Shown: positions 1 to 8,405 of the stretch, in pieces
Numbering within the stretch: position 1 is the first letter of the stretch
How the letters are laid out: each line of letters starts with the position of its first letter
DNA from: Sphingomonas aquatilis
Lineage (GTDB): Bacteria; Pseudomonadota; Alphaproteobacteria; Sphingomonadales; Sphingomonadaceae
DNA length: 64,000 nt
Assembly: GCF_014196115.1 (NCBI RefSeq)
Contig: NZ_JACIDB010000001.1
Location: forward strand, 62,001 to 126,000
Direction: 5' to 3'
Position numbers and translations under genes: made by a program
Notes under the pieces: model-generated
Database searches by the model: none
Seen by the model: the letters and a program-made list of their open reading frames with translations, nothing else
Told to the model about the DNA's origin: nothing

Positions 1-1345
1 AGGTGAGGTTCACGCCGACGAACATGATCCAGAAGGCGATGCGGCCGAGGCGGTCGCTGAGCTTTTTGCCGGTGATGAGCGGCCAGTAATAATAGAGGCC
101 CCCGAACAGCGGCAGCAACGTCCCGCCGATCAGCACGTAATGGAGGTGCGCGACGACGAAATAGGTGTCGTGCGCCTGCCAGTCGAACGGCGCGATCGCG
201 ACCATCACGCCGGTCAGCCCGCCGATGACGAAGATCGCGAGGCTGCCGCTGGCGTAGAGCAACGGCGTCGACCATTTCACCTTGCCCGCCCACAAGGTCG
301 CGATGAAGGCGAAGATCTGCACGCCGGTAGGGATCGCCACGGCTTCGGACGCGGCGGAGAAAAAGGCGAGGCTGATCTTGGGCAGGCCGGTCGCGAACAT
401 GTGGTGGACCCACAGGCCGAACGACAGGAAGGCGGTGCCGACTGCCGCCAGCACGATCCATGGATAGCCGAGCAGGTGGCGCTGCGCGAAGGTGGGGATC
501 AGCATCGCGAACAGGGCGATGCTGGGCAGGAAGACGATATAGACTTCGGGGTGGCCGAAGATCCAGAACAGGTGCTGCCAGAGCAAGGGGTCGCCGCCCT
601 TGGCCGCATCGAAGAACGGCCAGCCGAGCAGTCGCTCCATTTCGAACAACAGGTCGCCCGCGATCAGCGGCGGGAAGGCGAACAGGATCATCACCGCGAC
701 GACCAGGATGTACCAGGCGTAGAGCGGCATCAGGTTGAGGCGCATGCCCGGCGGGCGGCACTTCAGGACGCCGACGATCAGTTCGACCGCGGCGGCGACC
801 GACGAGACTTCGATGAAGCTGAGGCCCAGCATCCAGATGTCGGCGCCGAGGCCGCTGAGGTCGGTGCGCGTCGTCAGCGGCGGGTACATGAACCAGCCGC
901 CATCGGGCGCGGCGTTGAAGAAGATCGACCCGCCGACGAAGACGCCGCCGAGCAGGAAGCTCCAATAGCCGAAGGCGGAGAGGCGTGGGAACGGCAGGTC
1001 GCGCGCGCCGAGCAGCTGCGGCAGCAGGATGATCGACACCGCCTCGAACATCGGGACGGCGAACAGGAACATCATCATCGAGCCGTGCAGCGTGAACAGC
1101 TGGTTGAAGGTATTCGCCGAGACGAGGTTGTTGTCGGGCACCGCCAGCTGCGTGCGCATGATGAGCGCGAGTACGCCGGCGAACAGCATGAAGCCGAAGG
1201 CGGTCAGCGTGTACCACACGCCGATGCGGTTGTTGTTGACGTCGGTCCAGCGGAAGAACCACCCCGTCGGCGCCTTCCACACCGCGCGCAGGCGCTCTTC
1301 CTGTGCGGCGCGAAGCTGCGGATCGTCTTGCGCGTGGAGGCTCAT
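1..1345 (-). CDS. ctaD: Cytochrome c oxidase subunit I (partial, C-terminus beyond left edge)
   Basis: Heme-copper oxidase catalytic subunit, inner membrane; it reduces O2 to water and pumps protons. About 448 codons are present, starting at an ATG (1345-1343) that overlaps the coxB stop as ATGA, so the two are translationally coupled. The reverse-strand translation shows successive membrane helices, the heme a ligand region (TLHGSMMMF), the Cu-B/cross-linked Tyr motif HPEVY and a following HH pair (LWVHHMF). The C-terminal part, including the last heme ligands, is off the window. Paired with a cytochrome c-fused subunit II, it resembles the alternative caa3-type (coxMN-like) oxidases of Alphaproteobacteria. 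Family assignment is secure; the exact oxidase subclass is inferred. Confidence 0.95.
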   Translation of the reverse strand, partial: MSLHAQDDPQLRAAQEERLRAVWKAPTGWFFRWTDVNNNRIGVWYTLTAFGFMLFAGVLALIMRTQLAVPDNNLVSANTFNQLFTLHGSMMMFLFAVPMFEAVSIILLPQLLGARDLPFPRLSAFGYWSFLLGGVFVGGSIFFNAAPDGGWFMYPPLTTRTDLSGLGADIWMLGLSFIEVSSVAAAVELIVGVLKCRPPGMRLNLMPLYAWYILVVAVMILFAFPPLIAGDLLFEMERLLGWPFFDAAKGGDPLLWQHLFWIFGHPEVYIVFLPSIALFAMLIPTFAQRHLLGYPWIVLAAVGTAFLSFGLWVHHMFATGLPKISLAFFSAASEAVAIPTGVQIFAFIATLWAGKVKWSTPLLYASGSLAIFVIGGLTGVMVAIAPFDWQAHDTYFVVAHLHYVLIGGTLLPLFGGLYYYWPLITGKKLSDRLGRIAFWIMFVGVNLT

Positions 1346-2307
1346 TTCAGGCCCTCGAGATAGCGGGCGATGGTGGTGGCCTCGGCTGGAGTGAGTTGCG
1401 GGAAGGCCGGCATGCGGACGCCGGGCTTGGTCTTTTCCGGATGGCGGATGAAGGCGGCGACGTTGGCGGTCGTCATCGGCAGGATGCCGGCGGCGAGCGT
1501 GGGGCGGTTGCCGAAATGGGTGAGGTCGGGGCCGATGCGGCCTGCGGGGCCGGCGCCGCGGACGGTATGGCAAGCGTTGCAGCCGTTCTGCGCAAACAGG
1601 CGGGCGCCGTCGCTTTGGGACGTGGCCGGGCGGCGTTGGTCGGCAAGCCAGGCGTCGAACGCCGTAGGCTCCATCGCGATGACATCGAGCGCCATCAGCG
1701 CGTGGCTGAGGCCGCAGAATTCGGCGCATTGGCCGCGGTAGCGCCCGGCCTTGTCGGCGCGCACGACGAGCGTGTTGGTGCGGCCGGGAATCATGTCCAT
1801 CTTGCCGGCGAGGCCGGGGATCCAGAAGCTGTGGACGACGTCCGCCGCGGTCAGGCGGAAGGCGACGGTGCGACCGACGGGGATGCGGATTTCGTTGGCG
1901 GTCTCGACCGGTGCGGCACCGGCGGGACGATAGGTGACGCGCCACCAGAATTGCTCGCCATCGACCGCGACCTGCAGATCGGCGGGCGCGATGGGGCGGG
2001 GGCGCATGAAGGGGAGCGAGTAGACGAGCAGGCCGAGCAGCAGAATTGTGGGGATGATGCCGCCGAGCCACAGGACGAGGCGCATGCCGCCGCGCAGGCC
2101 CAGCTCGCCTTCGGGCGCGCGCACCGCATGGCGCATCAGCAGTGCGAGCGCGCCGGCGATCACGACCGCGCCGGCGAGCATCAGCAGGAACAGGTGGCGG
2201 ATGTCGGCGGCGTCGGCGCCGAACGGCGCGAGCGTCGACTGATGCGTGTTGCAGCCTGTCAGCAGGATGCAGCCGCCGGTAATGATGAAGCCCCTGATCC
2301 CCCGCAT
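1342..2307 (-). CDS. coxB: Cytochrome c oxidase subunit II with fused cytochrome c domain
   Basis: 321 aa. It receives electrons from cytochrome c at the Cu-A site and passes them to subunit I. An N-terminal lipobox (LTGC, Cys19) suggests a lipoprotein; two membrane helices lie near residues 38-58 and 78-96. Cu-A ligands are visible: His159, then CAEFC with Cys194, Glu196 and Cys198, and His202 and Met205. A C-terminal class I cytochrome c domain carries CNACH (Cys243, Cys246, His247) with a Met axial ligand candidate near the GVRMPAF segment, so this is a caa3-type subunit II. First gene of the visible operon, followed directly by ctaD with a 4-nt overlap. Confidence 0.95.
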   Translation of the reverse strand: MRGIRGFIITGGCILLTGCNTHQSTLAPFGADAADIRHLFLLMLAGAVVIAGALALLMRHAVRAPEGELGLRGGMRLVLWLGGIIPTILLLGLLVYSLPFMRPRPIAPADLQVAVDGEQFWWRVTYRPAGAAPVETANEIRIPVGRTVAFRLTAADVVHSFWIPGLAGKMDMIPGRTNTLVVRADKAGRYRGQCAEFCGLSHALMALDVIAMEPTAFDAWLADQRRPATSQSDGARLFAQNGCNACHTVRGAGPAGRIGPDLTHFGNRPTLAAGILPMTTANVAAFIRHPEKTKPGVRMPAFPQLTPAEATTIARYLEGLK

Positions 2308-2388
2308 CGATGCCGAACGCTTCGGGGCCGAAACGGTTCGAGTTCAATCGTGTAAGGAAAGATTGCTGGGGGTGGGGGCCTCTTCTTC

Positions 2389-2481
2389 GTCATTCCCGCG
2401 GAGGCGGGAATCCAGACGCGCAGGTCTTCGATAGAGCCGCACCGTCAGAGGTTCTGGATTCCCGCCTGCGCGGGAATGACG
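2389..2481. repeat. Palindromic intergenic repeat, family A
   Basis: Two hairpin-forming arms, each of the form GTCATTCCCGC-n-GCGGGAAT followed by CCAGA, face each other across about 35 bp. It sits in the gap between the divergent coxB and Hsp70-like genes. The rest of that 288-nt gap shows nothing I can name. Confidence 0.8.
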
Positions 2482-2595
2482 GTGTGGGGGTGGCGAGGTT
2501 CCACATATCGGGCGGGCTGAATCGGCGGACGACGTCGTCGGAGCCGAGACGCAACGGCTTGACCCCTGCCGCCGCGCGGACGATGCGCCCGCGGC

Positions 2596-3879
2596 ATGAC
2601 TGCACATACGCTCGGCCTCGATTTCGGCACCACCAATTCCGTCGCCGCGGTGGCGCGCGGGGGGCAGGCGGAGCTGGTGACGCTCGACGCACCCGATGGC
2701 GCCGACGCGGTGTTCCGGTCGGCGCTGTGCTTTTGGGAGGACGAGCGCGGGCGCGGCGGCGTGCTGTCGGAGGCGGGGCCGTGGGCGATCCGCGAATATC
2801 TCGACTTTCCGCAAGGCAGCCGCTTCCTCCAGTCGTTCAAATCGGTGGCGGCGAATGCGAGCTTCGATACCGCGCCGGTGTTCGATCGGCGGATGCGCTT
2901 CGAGGAGCTGGGCCAGCTGTTCGTCGCCAAGATGGCGGCGCGGGCGAAGGGCGCGATGGCACGCGCCGATCGAGTCGTCATCGGCCGGCCGGTGACGTTC
3001 GCGGGCGCCAAGCCCGACGAGGCGCTGGCGAAGGCGCGCTACGATGCGGTGTTCGCGCAATTGGGCGCGGAGGTGCATTACGTCTACGAGCCGATGGGCG
3101 CGGCGTTCAGCTATGCCGAACGATTGAGCGAACCGGCGACGATCCTGGTCGCCGACTTCGGCGGCGGCACCAGCGACTTTTCGGTGGTGCGGATCGCGGC
3201 GCCGGGCGCGGGGCGGCGGTGCGAGCCGCTGGGCCACGCCGGCGTCGGCATCGCGGGCGACCGCTTCGACCGGCGGATCGTCGAGCATCTGGTGATGCCG
3301 ATGCTGGGCAAGGGCGGCACCTATCGCTCGTTCGACAAGGTGCTGGAGATTCCGGGCGGTTATTTCGCCGACTTCGCGGACTGGTCGCGCCTGGCGCTGA
3401 TGCGCAACCGCAAGACGCTGGCCGAGCTGGAGAAGCTGCGCCGCAACGCGACCGACCCGGAGGCGATCGGGCGGATGATCGCGGTGATCGAGGAGGAAGA
3501 AGGATACCACCTCTACGACGCGGTCGGGCGGCTGAAGCGCGCGCTGTCGGCGGCGGAGGTGGCGGAGTTCCGCTTCGAGGGCGCGGGGCTGAACATCGCG
3601 GCCGAGGTGCGGCGCGCGGATTTCGAGGCGTGGATCGCGCCCGATGTCGCGCGGATCGATGCGGCGGTGGATCAGGCGCTGGTCGCGGCGGGCGTTGCGG
3701 CGGAGGGGATCGACCGGGTGTTCCTGACCGGCGGTACGTCGCTGACGCCGCGCATCCGGCGGTTGTTCGCCGAGCGGTTCGGCGAGACGCGGCTGGCGAC
3801 GGGCGGCGAGCTGACGTCGATCGCGCATGGCTTGGCGCTGATCGGGCAGCAGGCGGATGTCGGGGTGTGGGCGGTGTGA
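2596..3879 (+). CDS. yegD: Hsp70 family protein (YegD-like actin-fold ATPase)
   Basis: 427 aa. It has the Hsp70/actin nucleotide-binding fold: phosphate-1 motif DFGTTNS at residues 9-15, phosphate-2 motif in the ADFGGGTSDF segment, and a late adenosine motif around FLTGGTS. At 427 aa it is about the length of the ATPase domain alone (DnaK is about 640 aa), so the canonical peptide-binding domain and lid are absent, as in the YegD family. Cytosolic, no signal peptide. The gene stands alone between repeat elements, with no DnaJ/GrpE partner nearby. Its client and role are unknown; chaperone activity should not be assumed. Confidence 0.85.
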   Translation: MTAHTLGLDFGTTNSVAAVARGGQAELVTLDAPDGADAVFRSALCFWEDERGRGGVLSEAGPWAIREYLDFPQGSRFLQSFKSVAANASFDTAPVFDRRMRFEELGQLFVAKMAARAKGAMARADRVVIGRPVTFAGAKPDEALAKARYDAVFAQLGAEVHYVYEPMGAAFSYAERLSEPATILVADFGGGTSDFSVVRIAAPGAGRRCEPLGHAGVGIAGDRFDRRIVEHLVMPMLGKGGTYRSFDKVLEIPGGYFADFADWSRLALMRNRKTLAELEKLRRNATDPEAIGRMIAVIEEEEGYHLYDAVGRLKRALSAAEVAEFRFEGAGLNIAAEVRRADFEAWIAPDVARIDAAVDQALVAAGVAAEGIDRVFLTGGTSLTPRIRRLFAERFGETRLATGGELTSIAHGLALIGQQADVGVWAV

Positions 3880-3890
3880 TCCTCCCCAAG

Positions 3891-4035
3891 TCCTCCCCCG
3901 CCAGGGGGCGGGGGACCGTTCGGCGTCAGCCGAATGGTGGAGGGGGAGGAAGCGGCGGATCACGTGACGAAGGACACCGTTGACCTCCCCCTCCGTCACC
4001 GCTTCGCGGCGCCACCTCCCCCTGGCGGGGGAGGA
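3891..4035. repeat. Palindromic intergenic repeat, family C
   Basis: Left arm TCCTCCCCCGCCAGGGGGC..., right arm ending CTGGCGGGGGAGGA, with inner inverted segments (CGTTCGGCGTCAGCCGAATGG; CACCGCTTCGCGGCG). It fills most of the space between the Hsp70-like gene and the downstream acylase gene. Confidence 0.8.
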
Positions 4036-4107
4036 ATTGGGGTGGCCGGGGTTGCCGCCCGCCTCATCCACGTTAGCATGCGGCAACATCCCTGCCGGAG
4101 ATCCTCG

Positions 4108-6045
4108 ATGCGTCGTTCCGTTCTGCTGCTGTCCTCGATCGCACTTCTGTCGGTGGGGGTGCAGGCCCAGACGCAGACGAACCCGAACCTGCCGCCGCCG
4201 GGGGGCGATATCCCGGCGAAGTTCGTGCTGCCGACCGCCGATCACGATTACATCAAGCGCGACGTGATGATCCCGATGCGCGACGGGGTGAAGCTGCACA
4301 CCGTCATCGTCATCCCGAAGAATGCGACCAATGCGCCGATCGTGCTGACCCGTACGCCGTACAATGCCTCGGGCCGTGCCAACCGCAGCGATTCGCCATC
4401 GATGGTCAATGCGCTGCCGCTGTCGGACGAGATCTTTTCGAAGAACGGCTATATCCGCGTCTATCAGGACATCCGCGGCAAATACGGGTCGGAGGGCGAG
4501 TATGTCGTGACGCGCCCCGTTATCGGTCCGCTCAACCCGACCAAGGTGGACCACACCACCGACGCCTATGACACGATCGACTGGCTGGTGAACAAGGCGA
4601 ACCTGCCGCAGTCGAACGGGCGCGTCGGCATGATCGGGTCGAGCTACGAGGGCTTTACCGTCGTCATGGCGCTGCTCCATCCGCACCCGGCGCTGAAGGT
4701 CGCGGCGCCGGAAAGCCCGATGATCGACGGCTGGATGGGCGACGACTGGTTCCATTACGGCGCGTTCCGCCTCGCCAACATCGCCTGGATCGGCGGACAG
4801 ACTGGCTACAAGAGCGGCGGGCCGCTGCCGCCGACCGGCGGGTGGGACGATTACGACAATTTCCGCACCGGTTCGGCGGGGGATTGGGCGAAGAAGTCGG
4901 GCTACGACCAGCTGCCCTATTGGAAGCGGATGTCGGACCATCCGGCCTATGACGCCTTCTGGCAGGGACAGGCGCTCGACAAATTGCTCGCCGCCAACCC
5001 CTCCAACGTGCCGACGATCTGGGAACAGGGCCTGTGGGACCAGGAGGATATGTATGGCGCGATCACCAGCTGGGAAGCGCTGAAGGCGAAGGGGAAGACC
5101 GGCAACAACTTCCTCGTCATGGGGCCGTGGCGGCACAGCCAGATCAACCGCGAAGGGCGCAGCCTGGGGCCGTTCCAGTGGGATGGCGACACCGCGGCGC
5201 AGTTCCGCGAGCAGATGGTCCTGCCGCTGTTCGACCAGTATCTGAAGGACGGGCCGGCGGCGAACCTGCCGACCGCGGCGATCTACAACACCGGCGAGAA
5301 CCACTGGGACCGGTTCGCCAATTGGCCGCTCGCCTGCGACAGCGGCTGCGCGTCGCCGCTGAAGCCGATGTACCTGCAGGCGAACGGCGGGCTGGGCTTC
5401 GACACCGCGGCGGTGGGGGGTGACAGCTATGTCTCCGATCCGTCCAAGCCGGTGCCGCACCTGCCGCGGCCGGTGAATTTCGACGACGGGCGCTGGGGCG
5501 ACTGGCTGGTCAGCGACCAGCGCCACGCCGATGGGCGGCCCGACGTGATGACGTACATGACGCCGGTGCTGACCGAACCGATGCGCGTCTCGGGTGCGCC
5601 GATCGCCGACCTGTATGCGACGACGACGGGGACGGACGGCGATTTCGTCGTGAAGGTGATCGACGTCTTGCCCGCGCAGAATGCGACCGATCCGAAGATG
5701 GGCGGGTATCAGCTGCCGATCAGCCTCGACATCTTCCGCGGGCGCTATCGCGACAGCTTCGCCAAGCCGAGCGCCATTCCGGCGGGCAAGGTGCAGCATT
5801 ACCGGTTCCGCCTGCCGACGGTGAACCACGTGTTCCAACCGGGGCATCGCGTGATGGTGCAGGTGCAGTCGAGCCTGTTCCCGCTCTACGACCGCAACCC
5901 GCAGACGTACGTGCCGAACATCTTCTTCGCCAAGCCGGGGGATTACCGGAAGGCGACGGTGACGATCGAGCGCGGCGGCAAGACACCGAGCGCGGTGCTG
6001 CTGCCGGTGGTGCCGGTGGAGCAGGCGCAGGCGAAAGCGCAGTAA
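4108..6045 (+). CDS. CocE/NonD family hydrolase, alpha-amino-acid ester hydrolase-like
   Basis: 645 aa. Start taken at the ATG that opens a clear signal peptide (about residues 1-21, ending VQAQ), so it is exported. Serine alpha/beta-hydrolase of peptidase family S15: nucleophile Ser179 in GSSYEG, acid Asp in the WDQED segment and catalytic His in GPWRHSQ. The conserved block GWMGDDWFHYGAFR and the C-terminal jelly-roll-like part match alpha-amino-acid ester hydrolases and glutaryl-7-ACA acylases, which cleave or form alpha-amino esters and beta-lactam side chains. Longer upstream in-frame starts run through repeat DNA and were rejected. It stands alone. The natural substrate is not deducible; dipeptide or amino-ester hydrolysis is equally possible. 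Confidence 0.88.
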   Translation: MRRSVLLLSSIALLSVGVQAQTQTNPNLPPPGGDIPAKFVLPTADHDYIKRDVMIPMRDGVKLHTVIVIPKNATNAPIVLTRTPYNASGRANRSDSPSMVNALPLSDEIFSKNGYIRVYQDIRGKYGSEGEYVVTRPVIGPLNPTKVDHTTDAYDTIDWLVNKANLPQSNGRVGMIGSSYEGFTVVMALLHPHPALKVAAPESPMIDGWMGDDWFHYGAFRLANIAWIGGQTGYKSGGPLPPTGGWDDYDNFRTGSAGDWAKKSGYDQLPYWKRMSDHPAYDAFWQGQALDKLLAANPSNVPTIWEQGLWDQEDMYGAITSWEALKAKGKTGNNFLVMGPWRHSQINREGRSLGPFQWDGDTAAQFREQMVLPLFDQYLKDGPAANLPTAAIYNTGENHWDRFANWPLACDSGCASPLKPMYLQANGGLGFDTAAVGGDSYVSDPSKPVPHLPRPVNFDDGRWGDWLVSDQRHADGRPDVMTYMTPVLTEPMRVSGAPIADLYATTTGTDGDFVVKVIDVLPAQNATDPKMGGYQLPISLDIFRGRYRDSFAKPSAIPAGKVQHYRFRLPTVNHVFQPGHRVMVQVQSSLFPLYDRNPQTYVPNIFFAKPGDYRKATVTIERGGKTPSAVLLPVVPVEQAQAKAQ

Positions 6046-6051
6046 TCCCTT

Positions 6052-6133
6052 GTCACCCCGGACGTGATCCGGGGTCCCGCTTTTGCCGCCGCTGAAAGAC
6101 GAAGCGGGACCCCGGCTCTTCGGCCGGGGTGAC
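6052..6133. repeat. Palindromic intergenic repeat, family B
   Basis: GTCACCCCGG...CCGGGGTCCCGC faces GCGGGACCCCGG...CCGGGGTGAC. It lies between the convergent acylase and histidine kinase genes, where it could act as a bidirectional 3'-end structure. Confidence 0.8.
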
Positions 6134-6141
6134 GGCGTGGG

Positions 6142-7683
6142 TTAGTTGAGGGGCAGCGTCACGCGGAATGTCGTCGGCTGCGAATCGACCAGCGTGATCG
6201 TGCCGCCGCCGGCTTCGAACAGCGAGCGCGCGATGGGGAGGCCGAGACCGGTGCCGCCCTGCCGGCGGCGGGTGGTGAAGAAGGGTTCGAACAGGCGGGC
6301 GGCGTCCGCGGGCGCTATGCCGGGGCCGTCGTCGTGGATGGTGAGGACGGCCTGCGCCTCGTCCACGGAAGCCTCGATCCGCACTGCGTGGGCGCCCGCT
6401 TGCCGCGCATTGTCGAACAGCGTCGCCAGTGCCGTTTCGATCGTCGTGGCGGGGAGCGCGACCGGCGGGATCGGGCCGGGTGTGACGTCGACCGCGAAGC
6501 TCGCCCCCCGCACCGCATCCGCCGCGCGGGCGATCACGCTGGCGGGATCGGCGCAGGGCTCGCCGGGTGCGGTCATGTCGGCGCGGGCGAGGTCGAGCAG
6601 GCGCGTCGTCAGCAATGTCAGCCGCTGCGCATCGGCGTCGACATTGGCGAGGAAGCGGGTGCGGTCGGCCGCGGCCATGTCGGGATGGTCGTGCAGCAGC
6701 TCGATCGCGCCGCGGATGCCGGCGAGCGGTGTCTTGAACTCGTGGCTGACCGCATAGGCGAAGTCGCGCAGGTAGCGCGAGCGATGCTCGATCGCGGCGG
6801 TCATCGCGGCGAAATCGGCGTAAAGGCCCTGGATCTCGATCGCGGCGGTGGGCGGCACCTCCGGCACGCTGCCGCGGCCGCTGGCGACGGCGCGGGTCGC
6901 TTGGCCCAGGCGCTCGATCGGGCGGGTGACGCCGCGCGAGATGACGCCGCTGATGACGATCAGCAGGCCGAAGATCGCGGCGATGCCGATCGCGATCTTG
7001 CCGCGATCTTCATACAGGCCGCGGAACAGCGCGCGAGCGGTGCGCGACAGCAGCAGCACGCCGACGACGCGGCCGTTCACGACGATGGGGCGGGCGTGGT
7101 GGATGCGGATCGCGGCGGCGCGGCTGAGCCATTCGAAGCGATAGACCGCGCGATAGGCGCCGTTGCGGCGGAGCGTGGTGGCGGGCCGGCCGTGCAGCGC
7201 GGCGGCGACTTCGGGCAGCGCGGCAAGGCTGCCGCCGCCATTGACGAGGCGGCCGCCCCGGTCGAGCAGCAGGATCGAGGCAAGCGTCGTCATCTGGGTC
7301 GCGCGCAGCACGGGGGCGAGGGTGTGCGCGGCGGCGACCGCATCCGGGGCGGGCGCGGGCGCGGGCGTCGGATCGGGACGTTCGGGCAGGATCGGGGTGA
7401 GGCTGAGGTCGACACCATATCCGGGCACGACGATGCGGGCCGGATAGAGCGGCGTGCCCGGTGTCGCGCCTGGCCAGTCGGCGGCGGCGGCGGCAGCGAG
7501 CGCGGCGCCTTGCGCGACCAGCTCCGCTTCGGTCTGGCGGACGAGCGTGTTTTCGTAGACGCGCAGGAACACCGCACCGAAGCCGGGCAGCGCCGCGACG
7601 ACGAACAACGTCGCGAACAGGATCGTGCGCAGCCGCAGGAGCGGCCAGTGGCGCTTCGCCCAGTCCTTCAGCGCGATGATCAC
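6142..7683 (-). CDS. Membrane sensor histidine kinase
   Basis: 513 aa. GTG start at 7683-7681 overlaps the TGA of the response regulator gene, so the pair is translationally coupled; longer in-frame starts lie inside that gene. Membrane helices near 19-41 and 229-249 enclose a periplasmic sensor region of about 185 aa, followed by HAMP (RPIERLGQ), a HisKA dimerisation domain with phospho-acceptor His314 (AVSHEFKTPL), and an ATPase domain with N box, HDDGPGI and GTGLGL motifs. It phosphorylates the adjacent OmpR-type regulator. The operon arrangement with a DUF4173-like membrane protein recalls CreBCD, but the stimulus is unknown. Confidence 0.9.
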   Translation of the reverse strand: MIIALKDWAKRHWPLLRLRTILFATLFVVAALPGFGAVFLRVYENTLVRQTEAELVAQGAALAAAAAADWPGATPGTPLYPARIVVPGYGVDLSLTPILPERPDPTPAPAPAPDAVAAAHTLAPVLRATQMTTLASILLLDRGGRLVNGGGSLAALPEVAAALHGRPATTLRRNGAYRAVYRFEWLSRAAAIRIHHARPIVVNGRVVGVLLLSRTARALFRGLYEDRGKIAIGIAAIFGLLIVISGVISRGVTRPIERLGQATRAVASGRGSVPEVPPTAAIEIQGLYADFAAMTAAIEHRSRYLRDFAYAVSHEFKTPLAGIRGAIELLHDHPDMAAADRTRFLANVDADAQRLTLLTTRLLDLARADMTAPGEPCADPASVIARAADAVRGASFAVDVTPGPIPPVALPATTIETALATLFDNARQAGAHAVRIEASVDEAQAVLTIHDDGPGIAPADAARLFEPFFTTRRRQGGTGLGLPIARSLFEAGGGTITLVDSQPTTFRVTLPLN

Positions 7684-8405
7684 GCGCCCGTGCAGGGGCC
7701 CAGGCGGTAACCGATGCCGGCGCGCGTTTCGATCAGATCGGCAGCGCCTATCCCCGCGAACTTGTGGCGCAGGTTGCGGATGTGGCTGTCGATCGTGCGG
7801 TCGGTGATTGCGAAGCCGGGTCCGTGCAACCGGTCGATGATCGCGTCGCGGCTGAAGACCTTGGCGGGCATCGAGGCGAGCAGGCGCAGGATCGAAAATT
7901 CGGTGACGGTCAGGGCGACCTCTGCGCCGTCCCAGGCGGCGCACCAGCCGTCGAGGTCGAGGGTCAGGCGGCCGTGGCCGAGCGTGCGCCCCTCCTCGAC
8001 CTGCGGCGGGCGGGCGGCGGTGCGGCGCAGGATCGCCATGACGCGCGCGACGACTTCGCGCGGGGAGAAGGGCTTCACAACATAATCGTCGGCCCCCAGT
8101 TCGATGCCGAGCACGCGGTCGATCTCGTCGTCGCGGCTGGACAGGAACAGGATCGGCGTGTCGCCGCCGCCATCCTTGGCGCCGCGAAGCCGGCGGCAGA
8201 CCTCCAGCCCGTCCATGCGCGGCATGTTGATGTCGAGGATGACGAGGTCAGGCTTGTGCGTCTGTACCATCGCGAGGCCCGCCTCGCCGTCCGCCGCCTC
8301 GACCGGCGACAGGCCGGCCTTGTCGAGCGCGAAGGCGAGCAGCTGGCGGATATGGGGATCGTCGTCGACGATCAGCACGGTGCGGGGCATCGGGCACAGG
8401 ATCAT
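7680..8405 (-). CDS. OmpR/PhoB-family response regulator
   Basis: 241 aa. Start chosen at 8405 because this ATG overlaps the stop of the upstream membrane-protein gene (ATGA); an internal ATG at 8390 is the alternative and would lose only five residues. Receiver domain: acidic pair in VDDD, phospho-acceptor Asp58 (VILDINMP), conserved Thr/Ser and Lys (VVKPFSP). The C-terminal winged-helix DNA-binding domain includes ALTVTEFSILRLL and the recognition-helix region TDRTIDSHIRNLRHK. Partner kinase follows with a 4-nt overlap. Target genes cannot be read from the sequence. Confidence 0.93.
   Translation of the reverse strand: MILCPMPRTVLIVDDDPHIRQLLAFALDKAGLSPVEAADGEAGLAMVQTHKPDLVILDINMPRMDGLEVCRRLRGAKDGGGDTPILFLSSRDDEIDRVLGIELGADDYVVKPFSPREVVARVMAILRRTAARPPQVEEGRTLGHGRLTLDLDGWCAAWDGAEVALTVTEFSILRLLASMPAKVFSRDAIIDRLHGPGFAITDRTIDSHIRNLRHKFAGIGAADLIETRAGIGYRLGPCTGA

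Noticed and set aside
140..1363. Long plus-strand reading frame (407 codons) at the left end
   Set aside because: It is the antisense of ctaD; composition is the Arg/Asp/Glu/Gly-rich pattern produced by reversing high-GC genes and it has no domain.
2344..5847. 1167-codon minus-strand reading frame
   Set aside because: It lies opposite the well-supported Hsp70-like and acylase genes and passes through two repeat elements; no motif and extreme Arg/His content.
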